NCBI RefSeq assembly: GCF_963583255.1
Contig: NC_084815.1
Location: 7,425,724-7,489,723 of the forward strand
Reading direction: 5' to 3'
Source of the DNA: Pyrus communis
Lineage: Eukaryota; Streptophyta; Magnoliopsida; Rosales; Rosaceae
Length of the DNA stretch: 64,000 bases
Made by a program: the position numbers and the translations under genes. The notes beneath the pieces are model-generated. The model searched no databases, was not told the origin of the DNA, and worked only from the letters and a program-made list of their open reading frames with translations. This document shows, one piece after another, positions 33,585-46,139 of this stretch. The number at the start of each line of letters is the position of its first letter. The first letter of the stretch is position 1.

Positions 33585-34159
33585 GACAGTTTATCTCTAA
33601 ATACTTTTTTTTGGTTAGCGGGAAATTTGAAGTGTGGCGTGGGGATAACAGATTAATGAATATTATGGTTTTAATTTACTTAAGTATAGAGGTCACTTGT
33701 ATACAATATATATTGAAAATAAGATGGATAATCTGTATTCTTTCCTTTCCTTTCCTTTCACCGTTTTATGCAAATGGTAATCATTATCATAAACAAGGTA
33801 TATAAAATGATCCAAATACAAAGTTAACTCCAACAAAAGATATGGATCAGTTTTACAACAAAATAAAAAGCCTAAAAAAAGGATTTAGACCCAAAATCGA
33901 ACAAATTTTTTGGAGCCCTAACTACTCCTCAGTTGTAAGAACCCCCGCCACGGTCATCAGCAACCAAGGAAGAGGTAAAGAGCAAGCCTCGATGAGAAAT
34001 CTGTAGAGGATGGGTTTGGAGCTTCGTACTCGAGCCAACTTGCGTCATTCTCAACAGATCAAAGCAAGGTCAAAATTGACCTTCAATCCACCTGATGGAC
34101 CACAGTAGACTCGAAGTCTACAAGTGTAGAAGAGTGGGGATGAACACCAACAACAACCT
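33585..34159. other. Spacer, no gene recognised
   Basis: Contains (TTTCC)4-like sequence at 33,740-33,760. No coding similarity seen. Confidence 0.4.
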
Positions 34160-34632
34160 AAGAGCATCTCCAATGGAAGTCCCTATTTAGGGACTCCCAC
34201 CACCACTTTTGAGTACTCATTTAAGGACTAAAAGGGAATCTTTATGTCCCTAAAGGAATATTCCCTCCAATGGTAGAGTCCTTATAGTATAATCCCTAAA
34301 TTTGAAGTTCTTATGATAATTTGATTAGGTGCACATTTTTTGCTTATGTTAACCTTTTTTTAATTAATTAAAACCATTAAAAGCAAAATCTTCATCAAAA
34401 TTGTGGGTATCGTTTTCCACTCAATGTACATATTTTTTTGTTTATGTGAACCATTTTCTAATTAATTAAAAGCATTCAATTGAAAAGCATTAAAAACTAC
34501 AATTAAGATTGTGAGCCCTGTTTTCCACTCAAGTTTGTCCCTATACAGTCTCTATATGTGAGGACATACACTATGTATCCAATGAGTCCCTATGCTTTAA
34601 GGACTCACTTTCCGATCCATTGGAGATTCATT
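34160..34632. mobile_element. MITE-like repeat with ATCTCCAATGG ends
   Basis: GAGCATCTCCAATGG at 34,163-34,177 is mirrored by CCATTGGAGATTC at 34,617-34,629, and the inner sequence is rich in GGGACT or AGTCCC inverted pairs. This end sequence is typical of short plant DNA elements. A target duplication was not resolved, and the right boundary could extend further. Confidence 0.55.
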
Positions 34633-36471
34633 TTGTCCCCATATTTGTTTTATACTCATTTTATACGGTGGTTGTCCCTTTTAAGGATTCCACTGGAGTG
34701 AACATAGAGTGAAAATTTTAGGGCATGAGATCTAATGGATGAAAAAAGGGGAAAATGCAATATTATAGGAAAAGTGAATATTAGGTGCAGTCAACTAGGG
34801 GATAATGGAAGAATTCGCCTCTATTAATAAGATACTAGCATATGGGCACACACAAAGTGTGTGAGAAATTTTTTTTTTTTTTTTTTTTTTTTTGTTTTTG
34901 AAATAGAATGAGAGAGGAAGAGAGTGATAGAGAATGTGGGAGCGAGAATTTTTTTTTTTTTTTTTTAATTAGAGATATGTTAAGATTACATGTAGGTGAG
35001 ACTTTGAAAAAAAACAACAAAATTTGTTTGTGTGAAATTACATTTTTGCCCCATATTTCTTATCCATGTTCTATTTTAATTAGAGGATTAAACTGGTAAT
35101 TTTATAGGATTTTGGTTGACAATGAGTGTTTTATTAATTAGTAGAGATTACATGCGAAAATATTATTTGCCCTTATTAGTTTTATTAGGGGTGTTTAAAT
35201 CAGCCCTTAATATGGGAACAATTTCCAGCTGTTAATTTCAATAACTAGTAGGGGAAACAACCGCCCCTAATATTTTTTTTTAATTATTTTTTTACATTTC
35301 GCCCCTTTTGTTATTAAGATTTAATTATTTAAGGGGCTTTTCAATCTAAGTCCAAAAACATAGGTAGTTTTTTAACTAAGTCCAGTTATCCAATTACATA
35401 TTTTTATACCAATTTTGCCCTTTTAGATAAAAATATTTAAATTCTTTAATTTTTGTATCATTTATTCAGTTTTTAATTTTGAATATTTAAATACTAACTA
35501 AAATATTATCTAGTAACCACCTAATGATGTTTACCTACAAAACCGATATAATTTAGTATCTACCTATTGTATAGGAAGAAAAATACTTTATACCAACAAA
35601 ACATATGTAATCTACTGCAAAACAAAAATAAACTACCAATTGTATAGGAAGAAAAATGCTTTATACCTACAAAATAGATATAATCTACCAACAAAATAAA
35701 AATAAACTACATATTGTATAGGAAGAAAAATGCTGAACCTTCATGGCAGAACATTAGAATAGAAATATGATATAATATACCTCCATTAAAGGAACAAATA
35801 CTAAACAAAAAAAAGGAACAAATACTAAGTTTCAGTTTACCCTTATGATACGCACAAAAATATAATAGAGCAAATATAAATGCATGATACTGTATTATTG
35901 CTTGCAATTGATACTGTATTGCCGAACGAATATGTAAAAAAATTGTGAAAGCTATGTAAAAACTGAAATTGTCATGAAGGAATTTGGAGGGAGGAACACA
36001 AAATATCACCCATGAAAGATGAGAGAAGAAAGAGGATGATTGATTCCATGATCTAACAAAGGGAATTGTTTAGAAGAAGGAAAAAAAAGGAGGGATAAAA
36101 CAGACTGGGGGTTGAGATTTTATTGCTATAACTAATCCTACAATTAAGGGATTAGTTAAACCACAAATAATCATATAATTAAGAAATTTTGAATATTTAC
36201 TACAATTTATAAGTCTAAGGGATAAATATGATACAAATTATAAATAAGCTTACGTGGAATATCAATTATTGGACCTATTTCAATGCAGTGGACTAATTAT
36301 AGTAATGGCTCACAAAATTGGATCTATATCAAATTATCCCATTATTTAACACCCTAACCCTAGTCCTCACTATTGCATTATGACTCGCCACTTTCTCTAA
36401 CTTTTTGGTTTTTTATTTTATTTAATTTGTATCGCTTAAATGTATCAACACCTAACCTTATGGGAATGATA
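34633..36471. other. AT-rich spacer with tandem repeats, no gene
   Basis: Long T runs at 34,869-34,892 and 34,951-34,967; a 72-75-bp tandem repeat at 35,566-35,740. No coding similarity was recognised; frames on both strands are low-complexity. Confidence 0.5.
35530..35740. repeat. 72-75-bp tandem repeat, three units
   Basis: ATTGTATAGGAAGAAAAATR recurs at about 35,566, 35,638 and 35,713, with TTTATACCWACAAAAYA and AAAATAAACTA between. The last unit is truncated. Confidence 0.85.
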
Positions 36472-37416
36472 AGAGCAACTCCACCGTGGTGGATTGCTCA
36501 GGGGACAGGCCAGAGAAAAGGGTCTGAGGCTTTGTGGATTCGCTCCAGCGTGAAGGAGCCCGAGTGGAGGTGGAGGCCCGAGCTCAAGGCCTGTGAAGAA
36601 TTGCCAGCCCAAGAGCCTGAGTGGATGTGATGCCAGCACTGACGTCAGCTTGGTGTCAGACTCTTTTTTTATTTTTTTCGGTCAGGCGCGTGCACCCCAC
36701 TAGCGCGTGGGGGCGCGTCGCCCAACATAATTTTAGAAAAGTCAGCCCACTTTTCAGAACTGAAATGTTACCGTTGGAAGCCACATGGCTTCCTACGGTC
36801 TGTTCGATCTCAACGGCTTTTAATTTGGACCGTTCGATCTCAACGGTAAAAAAAAAAAAAAAAAAAAAAATTTAACATCAACCGTTCGATTTGAGATCGA
36901 CGATTGATATTAATTTGCTTTATAAATAAAAAAAATACAAGAAAAAATAGTTTTAAAAATCTTATTGGAAATCTATCCCCAATAATTATCTTTTCGGATT
37001 TTATGACAAGTGGCGCAACGAGACGATTAAAAATCTTATCCGAAATTACAAATAAAATTATTTTGTATTATTTAATAATACTTCGGATAATGACACGTGG
37101 CGCAACGAGAACGATTAAAAATCTTATCTGAAATTACAATTAAAATTATTTTGTATTATTTAATAGTACTTCAGATAATGACACGTGGCGCAACGAGAAC
37201 GATTAAAAATCTTATCCGAAATTACAATTAAAATTATTTTGTATTATTTTATAAATAAAAAAAATACTAATATTTTATTGTCTATTGCCAGGGCTATTGA
37301 AGCGTAATGATGGAGATGCAAAAGGCGATTACTGTTCATTAAGGGCAGTTACTATTCACCAGGTGAATTGAATAGTGAATAGCCTGGGGGGAGGCCTCCC
37401 ACGTTGAAGTTGTTCT
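36472..37416. mobile_element. PIF/Harbinger-like non-autonomous element
   Basis: The terminal inverted repeats AGAGCAACTCCACCGTGG and AGAACAACTTCAACGTGG match at 14 of 18 positions, and TAA lies at both edges (36,470-36,472 and 37,417-37,419), as expected for a 3-bp TWA duplication. The interior has GC-rich outer parts, ACCGTTCGATCTCAACGG repeated near 36,805, 36,838 and 36,880, an A26-class run, and a threefold 88-bp tandem repeat. There is no transposase. Confidence 0.65.
36986..37255 (+). repeat. Three 88-bp tandem units with CACGTGGC motif
   Basis: Units share CGGATAATGACACGTGGCGC, AACGAGAACGATTAAAAATC and AATTATTTTGTATTATTTAA. The starts of the TGACA core are 37,004, 37,091 and 37,179. 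Units two and three carry ACACGTGGC, a G-box/ABRE core bound by bZIP and bHLH factors in plants; unit one has ACAAGTGGC. Regulatory activity is only a possibility. Confidence 0.9.
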
Positions 37417-37559
37417 AAGAGAACGAGGTGGAGGAAGAAGGGAATTGACAGATCGAGATTGAGGGCGGAGAAAAACAAAAACAAGAAAAAACCACAAAAC
37501 ATATCACCTTATGTTATGTAAATTGGGCTCGATGCTGTGACACTCAACGTTAGTTACCG

Positions 37560-38134
37560 GGTACTAGATATTTCTAGGAAAGTCATTGGTCTCTTGGAAA
37601 ACCAAAAAAACAAGCTACCATATTACGTTCACGCACAAAAGCGGAAATCGTTTCATGGCATCTACATGTTGTGAAATAATTTGGTTGAAATCCATCTTGA
37701 ATGACTTGGGCATTCTGCATTTATACCCTATCAAATTATATTGTTATAGCCAGGCCGCATTTCACATTGCTTCAAATCCCATCGTCTTCCATGAACGGAT
37801 CAAGCACATAGAAACCTTCTGTCATCTTATACGTGAAACAGCTCACATATCAACATCCCAAACCAGTAGACAGGTTCACAAAGCCAACTGGACTCTCAAA
37901 ATTTACAATCTTACTTGGCAAGTTGGAAACATCAACATACATTCCAACTTGAGAGCGAGTGTTGAGAAAAAATGAATGATTTTCTATGATTGATCCTCTG
38001 ACTATTTGCATATACGTTTGCTTCCATAATTGTAGGAATACATGCTGACTTATAGGATCTAGATTGTTTCCTGTATTCTATAAATCCTTGTACCAGTATA
38101 ATGGAATATACACATTCAACTTTATATATTTTAG
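37560..38134 (+). pseudogene. Copia 3' remnant: RNase H end plus LTR
   Basis: The frame from 37,586 reads SWKTKKTSYHITF, MASTCCEIIWLKSILNDLGI, LYCYSQAAFHIASNPIVFHE and KHIETFCHLIRE, the conserved end of Copia RNase H, with a frameshift before RFMAST. A polypurine-like TTGAGAGCGAG precedes TGTTGAG at 37,960. The LTR-like segment then runs to about 38,134, with TATAAATCC near 38,080. No 5' part of the element was found, so this is a truncated copy; the LTR end is approximate. Confidence 0.8.
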
Positions 38135-39368
38135 TTCATTATTTAACAGAATAAACAATGCTTAAAACCTAAGTATGTAGTCATAAGGTGGGGACCAAAC
38201 CAATTCTATTACATAAGAACGTTATTACTTAACAGAGGTGTTAGAAAGTTAGTTATCCTTAATCAAAGAAAAATAGATATGAAGAACTACCTTAGTAATT
38301 AATGAAGCATGTCAATTTCTTAGATGTAACGAAAAATTAAAGAGAGACACCTAATTTCTAAATGCGTATTAAAAGTTTCATGCCAATAAGCTGTTAACAC
38401 ACTTGAGAGCTAGAGACATTTTGGCTTCGACAATAAGGTGTCCATGCAAACGAGATATTACATATAAGCTCAAAGATGTGACATCAACTCTAAATAATAA
38501 GTATTGTCCCAAAATATTTTAGTTCTTCTTAAACCTTTATTTGTAATATAATATTGCATACTTTTAGACTTATTGAAAATTATTATTACGTGAACACAAA
38601 TTTTCTTAAAATGGGATTAAAAAAATTATAACTGACTCAAGTTGGGACTCTATATAACTGATCAAGTCTATTAACCAAACGACAGATTTTATCCTCTTGT
38701 TGAAAATGAATGACGTCCAGAGCATTTCAGATTAAAAATACATGATAGGCATAACACATTATTGGTGTGAACAAAAGTTGGTCAAAGATATTTGATGTGT
38801 GGAGTAGTAGCATTGCTTGAGAATTAAAAAGGTGAAGATATCTTTTCAAAAATTCAATGCTTACTTCTTTCACCAAAAATGCATAAAATGCAATGCTTTT
38901 TTTAATCTGTTGATTTGTTACGTAAGTTGAGTCGAGTTATGTTTACGCGTGAAGCTATCCAAATGATTACTTTCTTGATCATTATTTTCAACCCATAACA
39001 TTTGGTGGAATTTCAAATAGTGCAGGAAACGAAAGAAGTTTGTATGACATTGCAGTAGCAGCATGTTCATATTGGCATAATCAAGGTTCTTACTGGATGA
39101 TGTATGTAAATAACATCTGTTGAAAGGACACTTGGAACTGCTTGAATGGCTGTCAAAGTCTCCCTAGCCCACATTTTCCCTTTGATTGAGAAAAAAATGA
39201 AATAGTAAAAGCTTAAACAAACACCTAATTTGTTTATACATCTCCAACCAAGGACATTTGGAAAATGTGAGCCCTAAAATTGAACAAAATAATCTCTAAT
39301 CAAAGAGCATTTTGCAAATGTGCTTATTTTGCGGGCACAAATGATTTATTTATTTAATTTTTTTTCCT
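38135..39368. other. Spacer, no gene recognised
   Basis: AT-rich DNA with no coding similarity and no repeat structure that I could see. Confidence 0.5.
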
Positions 39369-39513
39369 AAACAAACGATATTATCTATACTAAGAGATTC
39401 GAGAAGTGGGTTAAGCCTCACAATGAGCTAGTAATAATGTGGTTCAAATTCGCTTTTAGTGAGAGTCGAACCTAAAACGTTTCTGTTACATGTAAAAAAG
39501 AATATCACTAGAC
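39369..39513 (-). mobile_element. tRNA-derived SINE, copy 3 (inverted)
   Basis: On the minus strand: TAGTGATATTCTTTTTTAC, then the B-box-like AGGTTCGACTCTC (39,475-39,463), GCGAATTTGAACCACATTA, CATTGTGAGGCTTA and TAGATAATATCGTTTG. This is the same body as copies at 15,684 and 48,121. The target duplication is not clear. Confidence 0.75.
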
Positions 39514-41790
39514 TCTAAAAAAATTAAAAAGTGCCGGTCCTCAAGCACTAGGGCATTTTTTTTTTCATGGAGCCACCGCTTGATGGCTTGGTGAAGAGGT
39601 GGTGCAGCACATCGCCGAGCATGACTTTTCATGCACACGTGGGAATTAGCCCTCCATAGTTGTAGACGGGAAAAATTCGCGTGCTACTATTCCCAAAAAA
39701 ATTATATTTAAAGGGCTAAAAACGAGCCCATGACTTTTGTTAGCGTTCCATGGTTGAAGATCTCCTTAGTTTTTTCAATATAAAATAATTTGTTTCATTT
39801 TGTTATTGTAAGGACTCATTTAATAATCATTTGAGTTTTAGTTTTTATTTTTTAGTTTTTAGTTTTTGTGTTTGAGATATGAAGAAAGTATATGGGATAA
39901 AGGAGTGAAGAAAAAACGGTGTAAGGGGGAAATGAAGAAATAAAAAGAAACAATGAAAATAAAACCTTGAAAATGAAAACAATTTTAAATTAGTGATTTT
40001 TTGCTTTTAGGTTTCACTTTGTGTATCTTTCAAACATAATTCTTCTCCTCTCTCATCCACAATCTTTTCTCCACTCTTCTATTTCTCTCACACTCCCATG
40101 TATTTTTCTCATATTATAACACAAAAAGAAAACTAAAAATTAAAAAAGGATCTTTTGATATAGGCGCCTTGGTTTTGAATTTTCTATATCAAACATCCAT
40201 GCTTTTTAGTGATTTGATTAAACTTTTTTTTGTCATAATTTTGGTGCTATATGCACATTATATCTTAACAAATTTCCTATAATCTAGCATTTTGATTACA
40301 CTCTCTTCCTTCAGAGATAATTGTAAAAAAAAAAAAAAAAGAAAAAAAAGAAAAAAAAAAGTTGGTTAGATTCAATTTATTTTCACAATAATGCTACAAT
40401 TTAGCAATAATTATCTATGATTTTAAGATATTTTCTTTTCAAAATAGTTTAAAATATTTTTAAATCCCACAAAATCAAACGTACCAAAATAATTTTTTCT
40501 TTTAGTACGTTAAGAGAAAATAGGATTGAGAATAATATAAACATACCAATACGTAATGTGTACAAAATAAAACGTACCAAAATAAGTTTTTCTTTTAGTA
40601 CGTTAAGAGAAAATAGGATTGAGAATAATATAAACGTACCAATACACAATGTGTACAAAATAAAACGTACCAAAATAAAATTAATGTACCAATATTAACA
40701 ATATGTATCAAATCAAACATACCAAAATTGCAAATAAACGTACCAATTAATGATTTTTGTAAATTCAAACATACCCGCAGATAATATATACATAATGTAT
40801 TGTACCTAATAATAATTCGTCAACAACTATACTTCAAAAAAACAGCAAAATATATATATATATATATAATTTCACCAAAAAAATTTTAAAAATTACACGA
40901 AGCTTTTATGTTGATCAACAACTATTTGAAAGAAAAAAAAAACATTTGAAAAAAGAAATAACATTAAATGTTTGCATAACAAAATTAAAAAAAAAATTGT
41001 CATCCAAAAAACATATCTGGAAGAAGAGAAAATATAGTTTAATTACTATATCTCCACTAAATAAGGAAACGTGCATCATACAGATAAAATGATAAATTCA
41101 AAAATTATTTTAATTTAAAAAACATATAATAATGACATGTAATTTAACTTGAGGTGATTATTGGTCAAAACATTTTAATCAAATTTTTAAAAAGCACAAA
41201 TGTTTAATTTAAATGATATAAAAAAACTGTAGTGAATTCTAATTTTCTTAATTAAAAAAAAAAATACAGTTACTCGAAATGATAGGACTAAATTAAAGAT
41301 TATCCTCCGATTTGAAAGTGCAATTTTGGTTATAATGCTGTAGTGCATGAAAGCAACCATAGTACCATTGGCTACATCAAGTAATGTCCTACTAAGAACA
41401 ATCAAAAGATTAACTGCTATAAAGGGCAGTCTAAACTTTGCCTTATATGATTGAGAAAGTTAAACATCCAGAGATAATTGAGCTAAAAGTGGTTCGGACC
41501 TCATTAGTCCATTAAACATCTAGCTGCAGTCAACACAAATCAGAAAAATATGATATCCTATTATTCTATATCCCCCACTTCTATAAAAGGGTGAAAATTT
41601 TAATTCAATTTTCTGACAACTCATTTTATATTGAGGTAATTACTGTAACTAGGGTTATTGCTAATCATCCATATAAACTATATAATAAACCTTTTGCTGA
41701 TTTCCTGTTCTTCCATTCCTCTCTACCCCTGACCCCTCCCCATCATTTTCTCCCCTTTCCCATCATTTTTTTTAACTAATCAATTATTTA
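39514..41790. other. Upstream region of BOP with cgtaccaa tandem repeat
   Basis: No gene is seen. A low-complexity AT-rich zone precedes BOP. A35-class runs with single G interruptions lie at 40,325-40,361 and (TA)n at 40,852-40,868. Confidence 0.5.
40475..40680. repeat. 93-bp tandem duplication with ACGTACCAAAATAA
   Basis: ACGTACCAAAATAA starts at 40,479, 40,571 and 40,664; the sequence between (TTTTAGTACGTTAAGAGAAA and AGGATTGAGAATAATATAAA) is nearly identical in both units. Further single TACCAA motifs continue to about 40,750. Confidence 0.9.
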
Positions 41791-41799
41791 TTCTATTAA

Positions 41800-42122
41800 T
41801 GATTTATTTTTAAATACCCCAGCCGCCCAGAACAGCCACCCAAATTGCTCTCTCTCCAAAATATCTACCAACACACACAAACACAATATCACTCCATTGA
41901 GACAAAAGAATCTGTCAAAAAACATTAACAGTAGAGAGAGAGAGTTCATCTTCTTCATCACATCCTTCAACAACAAAACCAATTGATCCTGAAAGAAAAA
42001 AATTACAGATAAAAATGAACCCATTACTGTTTTAGCCCCTCTTTTCAACAATCCCTACCTTTCTCTCTCAACCCTAAAACAGTTTGTGAATAATTACCAC
42101 CATATCCAAAAAGCATCATATC
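41800..42122 (+). promoter_or_regulatory. Probable 5' untranslated region of BOP
   Basis: A CT-rich and CA-rich leader typical of dicot 5' UTRs (GCTCTCTCTCC at 41,846-41,856) directly precedes the BOP start codon. A weak TATA-like ACTATATAATAAACC is at 41,678-41,692. The transcription start is not determinable by eye. Confidence 0.5.
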
Positions 42123-44566
42123 ATGAGCAGCCTTGAAGAGTCTCTAAGATCTCTGTCCTTAGACTACTTGAATCTGCTCATCAATGGCCAAGCCTTCAGT
42201 GACGTCACCTTCAGCGTCGAGGGTCGTCTCGTCCACGCCCACAGGTGCATCCTGGCAGCCCGGAGCCTCTTCTTCCGGAAATTCTTTTGTGGGCCTGACC
42301 CACCGTTGGGTCTAGACCCCTCGGGGTCCAGGATGAGTCCCGGTGGCACATCGTCATCGTATCACCGGGGGTCAGGTAGTTCACCGCAGCAGCAGCAGGT
42401 GATACCGGTGAACTCGGTGGGGTACGAGGTGTTCTTGTTGCTGTTGCAGTTCTTGTACAGTGGACAGGTCTCGATAGTGCCTCAGAAACATGAGCCGAGG
42501 CCTAATTGTGGAGAGAGAGGGTGTTGGCACACGCATTGCACCTCCGCCGTTGATCTTGCCCTTGACACTCTTGCTGCCGCTAGATCCTTTGGCGTTGAAC
42601 AACTTGCATTGCTCACTCAGGTACCACTAGTCTCTCTAACTTCTCTCTCTCCCCCCTCTCTCTCCCTCTGCTCCCCCTCTTTCTCACTTTTTCTCTTGGT
42701 TCTTCTGTGTGTGCAGTCTTATGTTTAGTGGGTTTTGGGAATTTCTACAATTCTTGGGTTTTGATTTTGTATTTGGGAAGTAAAAGCTTTTCTTCTTTTT
42801 CTATTATTTTCATTTTCTTTTTGGTACTGGGATTTCTCTCTCTGTCTCTCTCTTTCTCTCTCTTTCACATCATTTGTTCTTGTTCAGTTATAATTGAAAT
42901 TGGGATCTTCCCCTTTCCAATCCCAGTTCTTTTTTCCCCTCTCAATTTGTGTTTTTATTTCCTCCATATAAAGTAGCAAAGGCTTAACTAATTTATTTAT
43001 TTTTTCAAGCATTTGATCCAACCATACTACTTTTTCTTCTATAGTAGTGTGTTAATAATCCATAGGCATCTCTCTTCTTCTTCTTCCTCTTCTTCAGGAT
43101 ATTATTCATGATTAAGGAGCATTACAATCTTCAATAAAAACATCCCAAAAAAATCAGGAGGTTTTTCCAACCAAAAAGACAAAAAATCCAACAAATGTTT
43201 TTTTTCTTCCTTCTTGATTTCATGTACCATTTCAATTTTCTTGAATTGGGTTTTTTTCCTTTCTTTTAAATGCACATCATGACTTTCTAAATTTAGATCT
43301 TGATATCCAGTCTTGTCTTTCCACAGTAAACACTACAAATCCATCCCAAACATTCACTTTCCTCGTTTGGTTTAACTGGATAAACGATTACAAAATTCAA
43401 GAAAAAGACTAAAACATCCCATCACTTTATCAATACAAATATTGTTAATGTACAAAAAAATCCCAAAAGTGCATATATCTAATCTATATATCTCAATAAT
43501 GAAATTCCAACTAGTAGTACCATTAACATCATTATATAAAATGTCCTTGTTTTTTTGGGTTTTACAGAAGCAATTGGCTAGCATGGTGGAAAAGGCCTCC
43601 ATTGACGATGTGATGAAAGTCCTATTAGCTTCCAGGAAACAAGACATGCATCAGCTTTGGACAACGTGCTCTCACCTTGTTGCCAAATCTGGCCTCCCAC
43701 CAGAAGTCCTTGCCAAGCACCTCCCCATCGATATCGTGGCCAAAATCGAAGAGCTTCGTCTCAAATCCTCCATTGCCCGCCGTTCAATGATGCCTCATCA
43801 CCACCATCATCACCACCATGACCTCGGGGCAGCTGCGGATCTTGAGGACCAGAAAATCCGTAGAATGAGGCGGGCATTGGACTCGTCAGATGTCGAACTT
43901 GTCAAGCTCATGGTAATGGGGGAAGGCCTAAATCTCGATGAGGCATTGGCATTACACTATGCAGTCGAAAATTGCAGCCGGGAAGTTGTGAAAGCGTTGC
44001 TAGAACTTGGTGCAGCTGATGTAAACTACCCGGCAGGGCCAGCCGGCAAAACCCCGCTTCACATTGCTTCCGAAATGGTGTCTCCGGACATGGTGGCAGT
44101 CCTACTCGATCACCACGCTGACCCAAATGTCCGAACGGTCGATGGGGTTACTCCTCTGGACGTACTCCGAACCCTAACTTCAGATTTTCTATTCAAGGGG
44201 GCTGTCCCGGGACTAACCCACATTGAACCTAACAAGCTCAGACTCTGCCTTGAGCTCGTACAGTCCGCTGCTCTTGTTCTTTCACGCGAGGAAGGCAACA
44301 GCAATGCAAACAACAATCCTAATTCTTCGAATTCCACGGCGATTTACCCACCACTAAGCGATGATCACCATAGCAGTGGCAGCAGTGGCAGCAACATTGG
44401 GAACCTTAACTTGGATTCTAGGTTGGTGTATCTGAATCTTGGAGCAGCTCATCAAATGGGGTCTAGAAATATGGAGGGCCATGATCATCAAGATCATGAT
44501 CATCATCATAGGGCGCAAAGTGGTTGTGACCCATCAACAATGTACCACCACTCTCACGACTACTAG
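42123..44566 (+). CDS. BOP: BLADE-ON-PETIOLE (NPR5/NPR6) BTB-ankyrin coactivator
   Basis: Two exons, 42,123-42,620 and 43,568-44,566, joined in phase 0 across a 947-bp GT-AG intron, give 498 aa, close to the remembered Arabidopsis BOP length. The BTB/POZ fold covers residues about 20-120 (SDVTFSVEGRLVHAHRCILA; LLLLQFLYSGQVSIVP), with a low-complexity insert at 64-93 and a C2HC zinc motif at C129, C134, H136/H138 and C139. Ankyrin repeats follow at about 262-372 (TPLHIASEMVSPDMVAVLL; NVRTVDGVTPLDVL). An H8 run lies at 243-250, and the tail after 395 is Ser/Asn/His-rich. The NPR1 salicylate-binding C-terminus is absent, as in the BOP clade. Known family role: nuclear and cytoplasmic cofactors of TGA bZIP factors and CUL3 adaptors that pattern the leaf base, bract suppression and abscission zones. 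No damage is seen. Confidence 0.95.
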
Positions 44567-46139
44567 TACTACGTAGCTATATTATTAGCTAATTAAGACT
44601 CGTGATCATCACTTATAATAATATTATTATTATTTTATATCTTTTTAATTATATGCATCCCCTCTTGGATGGCGAAGGAGAAAGAGTCGTCAAAATTCAT
44701 GAAATATGATCTTATTTAGTCTAAGGAGATTAATTAATCGGTGGTGGGTTAATTACATGTTTTGATTTCTTCTCTTTGTTTCTTTCTATTGTCTCTGTTT
44801 TGTATGGTTGTGTCTGTATTTTTTTGTAGGGTTTTCGTTCATCTTCATATGAAATTGGAGGCATTGGGGTGAATGTTGATGAGACATTTGGAGAATCTAA
44901 GATCTTTGCTAATGCAATGCATGGGGTGGATGGAGATCGGAAACGCAGGTCAATCTTTTCTTTTCAACCTCTTTGGTTTGGCCTGTCATCTCCTTTGTAT
45001 TTATTGATCTATCTAATTTCATCGCGTATTTATTATGCTCCATATATTTTCTTGTCCCCCACCCACCTCTCATCATCCCTCAATGCATATTATATTCGCA
45101 TTATTCGATATTATTTAAGTTAAAAAAAAATATCATCATTTCACGAGCTAAATCAGTATAATAATTCATTATAAAATGTTTCATATCCGACTAAATGGTT
45201 GAGGCATTATTATTTTTTTAATTTAATTATGTATATAAATATGAATTGGGTATCATATGGTAGGGGTATCTTGCTAGTTTTTTTTTGTCTAAATTTTATT
45301 AATTTGTAAGGCATTGTTTGGACAAGAGTCACTTGACACAGGGAATTTTAGGGAAACGAGCTGTCTCGTCTTATGTGCAATAAGCTGTGTGAAAGAAAGT
45401 TTTGTTTAGCTGTGATTTTGGCTAATTAAATTATTTTTAAAAAGGAGGTATGAGAACACATTGCTGTGGACAAATTGAGTGGTTGTCTTGCATGAATGCA
45501 ACAATTGAGTGTGACAGCACCCTACAGACTACTGGAGACTACTTAAATATGTATATGTATATATACATATTTATATATATACACACATATAATTTTTTTT
45601 TTTCCATGAAAATCTGTCCCGATTCCTTCGTTTGTAATTCTAAATTTCTAATCCTCTTTTTTGTCTCCCAATACCTTACCGATTTTCTTATATATGCAGA
45701 GTTAACATGCATGCTTCCACAAAGCTTACAGCTAAAACCCTAGTTTTTTTGTTGTACCATATGGCGGTGACTGGTCTCTTTCTAGATGTAGAACCCTAAA
45801 TTATTTAGCTACACTGTCGTCTCTCCTGTATTGTACAGGATTCTTTGTTATATTCCTTTTGAAATAATTTTTTGGTTAATTTTTCTGTCTTTCATCAACT
45901 TCGAATTAAAAGAAACTAACGATATAATAAAGAAGAAACGGTGTTTCTTGCACTCAGTAATCTATGCCGATTTACTTGGGAAAACTGCCCTACAAATCAC
46001 AATAAAATCTTAATTATATTTGGTAATTTAGTAGAATAAGGAAGATAAATCATGCCTTAATCTAATTGAGAACTCGTGAGGACCAAATGCATATTAACCA
46101 CAAAATCAAAACCAACTAAAAATTAGGTTGTTACTCTGG
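44567..46139. other. BOP 3' flank and spacer
   Basis: No second gene is recognised. At 44,830-44,950 a more balanced-composition stretch follows TTTTTTTGTAG and precedes another GT-like site; it could be a 3'-UTR exon of BOP or an unrelated remnant. (TA)n occurs at 45,550-45,590. Confidence 0.4.

Noticed and set aside
36373..36875. Plus-strand frames of 84-85 codons with Trp/Pro-rich sequence
   Set aside because: They coincide with the GC-rich end of a Harbinger-like element and have no conserved motif.
41788..42051. 87-codon minus-strand frame before BOP
   Set aside because: Low-complexity hydrophobic translation of a pyrimidine-rich 5' UTR; no splice or start context.
43442..43567. ATG upstream of BOP exon 2 giving a longer 374-aa frame
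   Set aside because: The segment is intronic; the conserved protein continues from exon 1 through GT at 42,621 and AG at 43,567, and the extra residues match nothing in the family.
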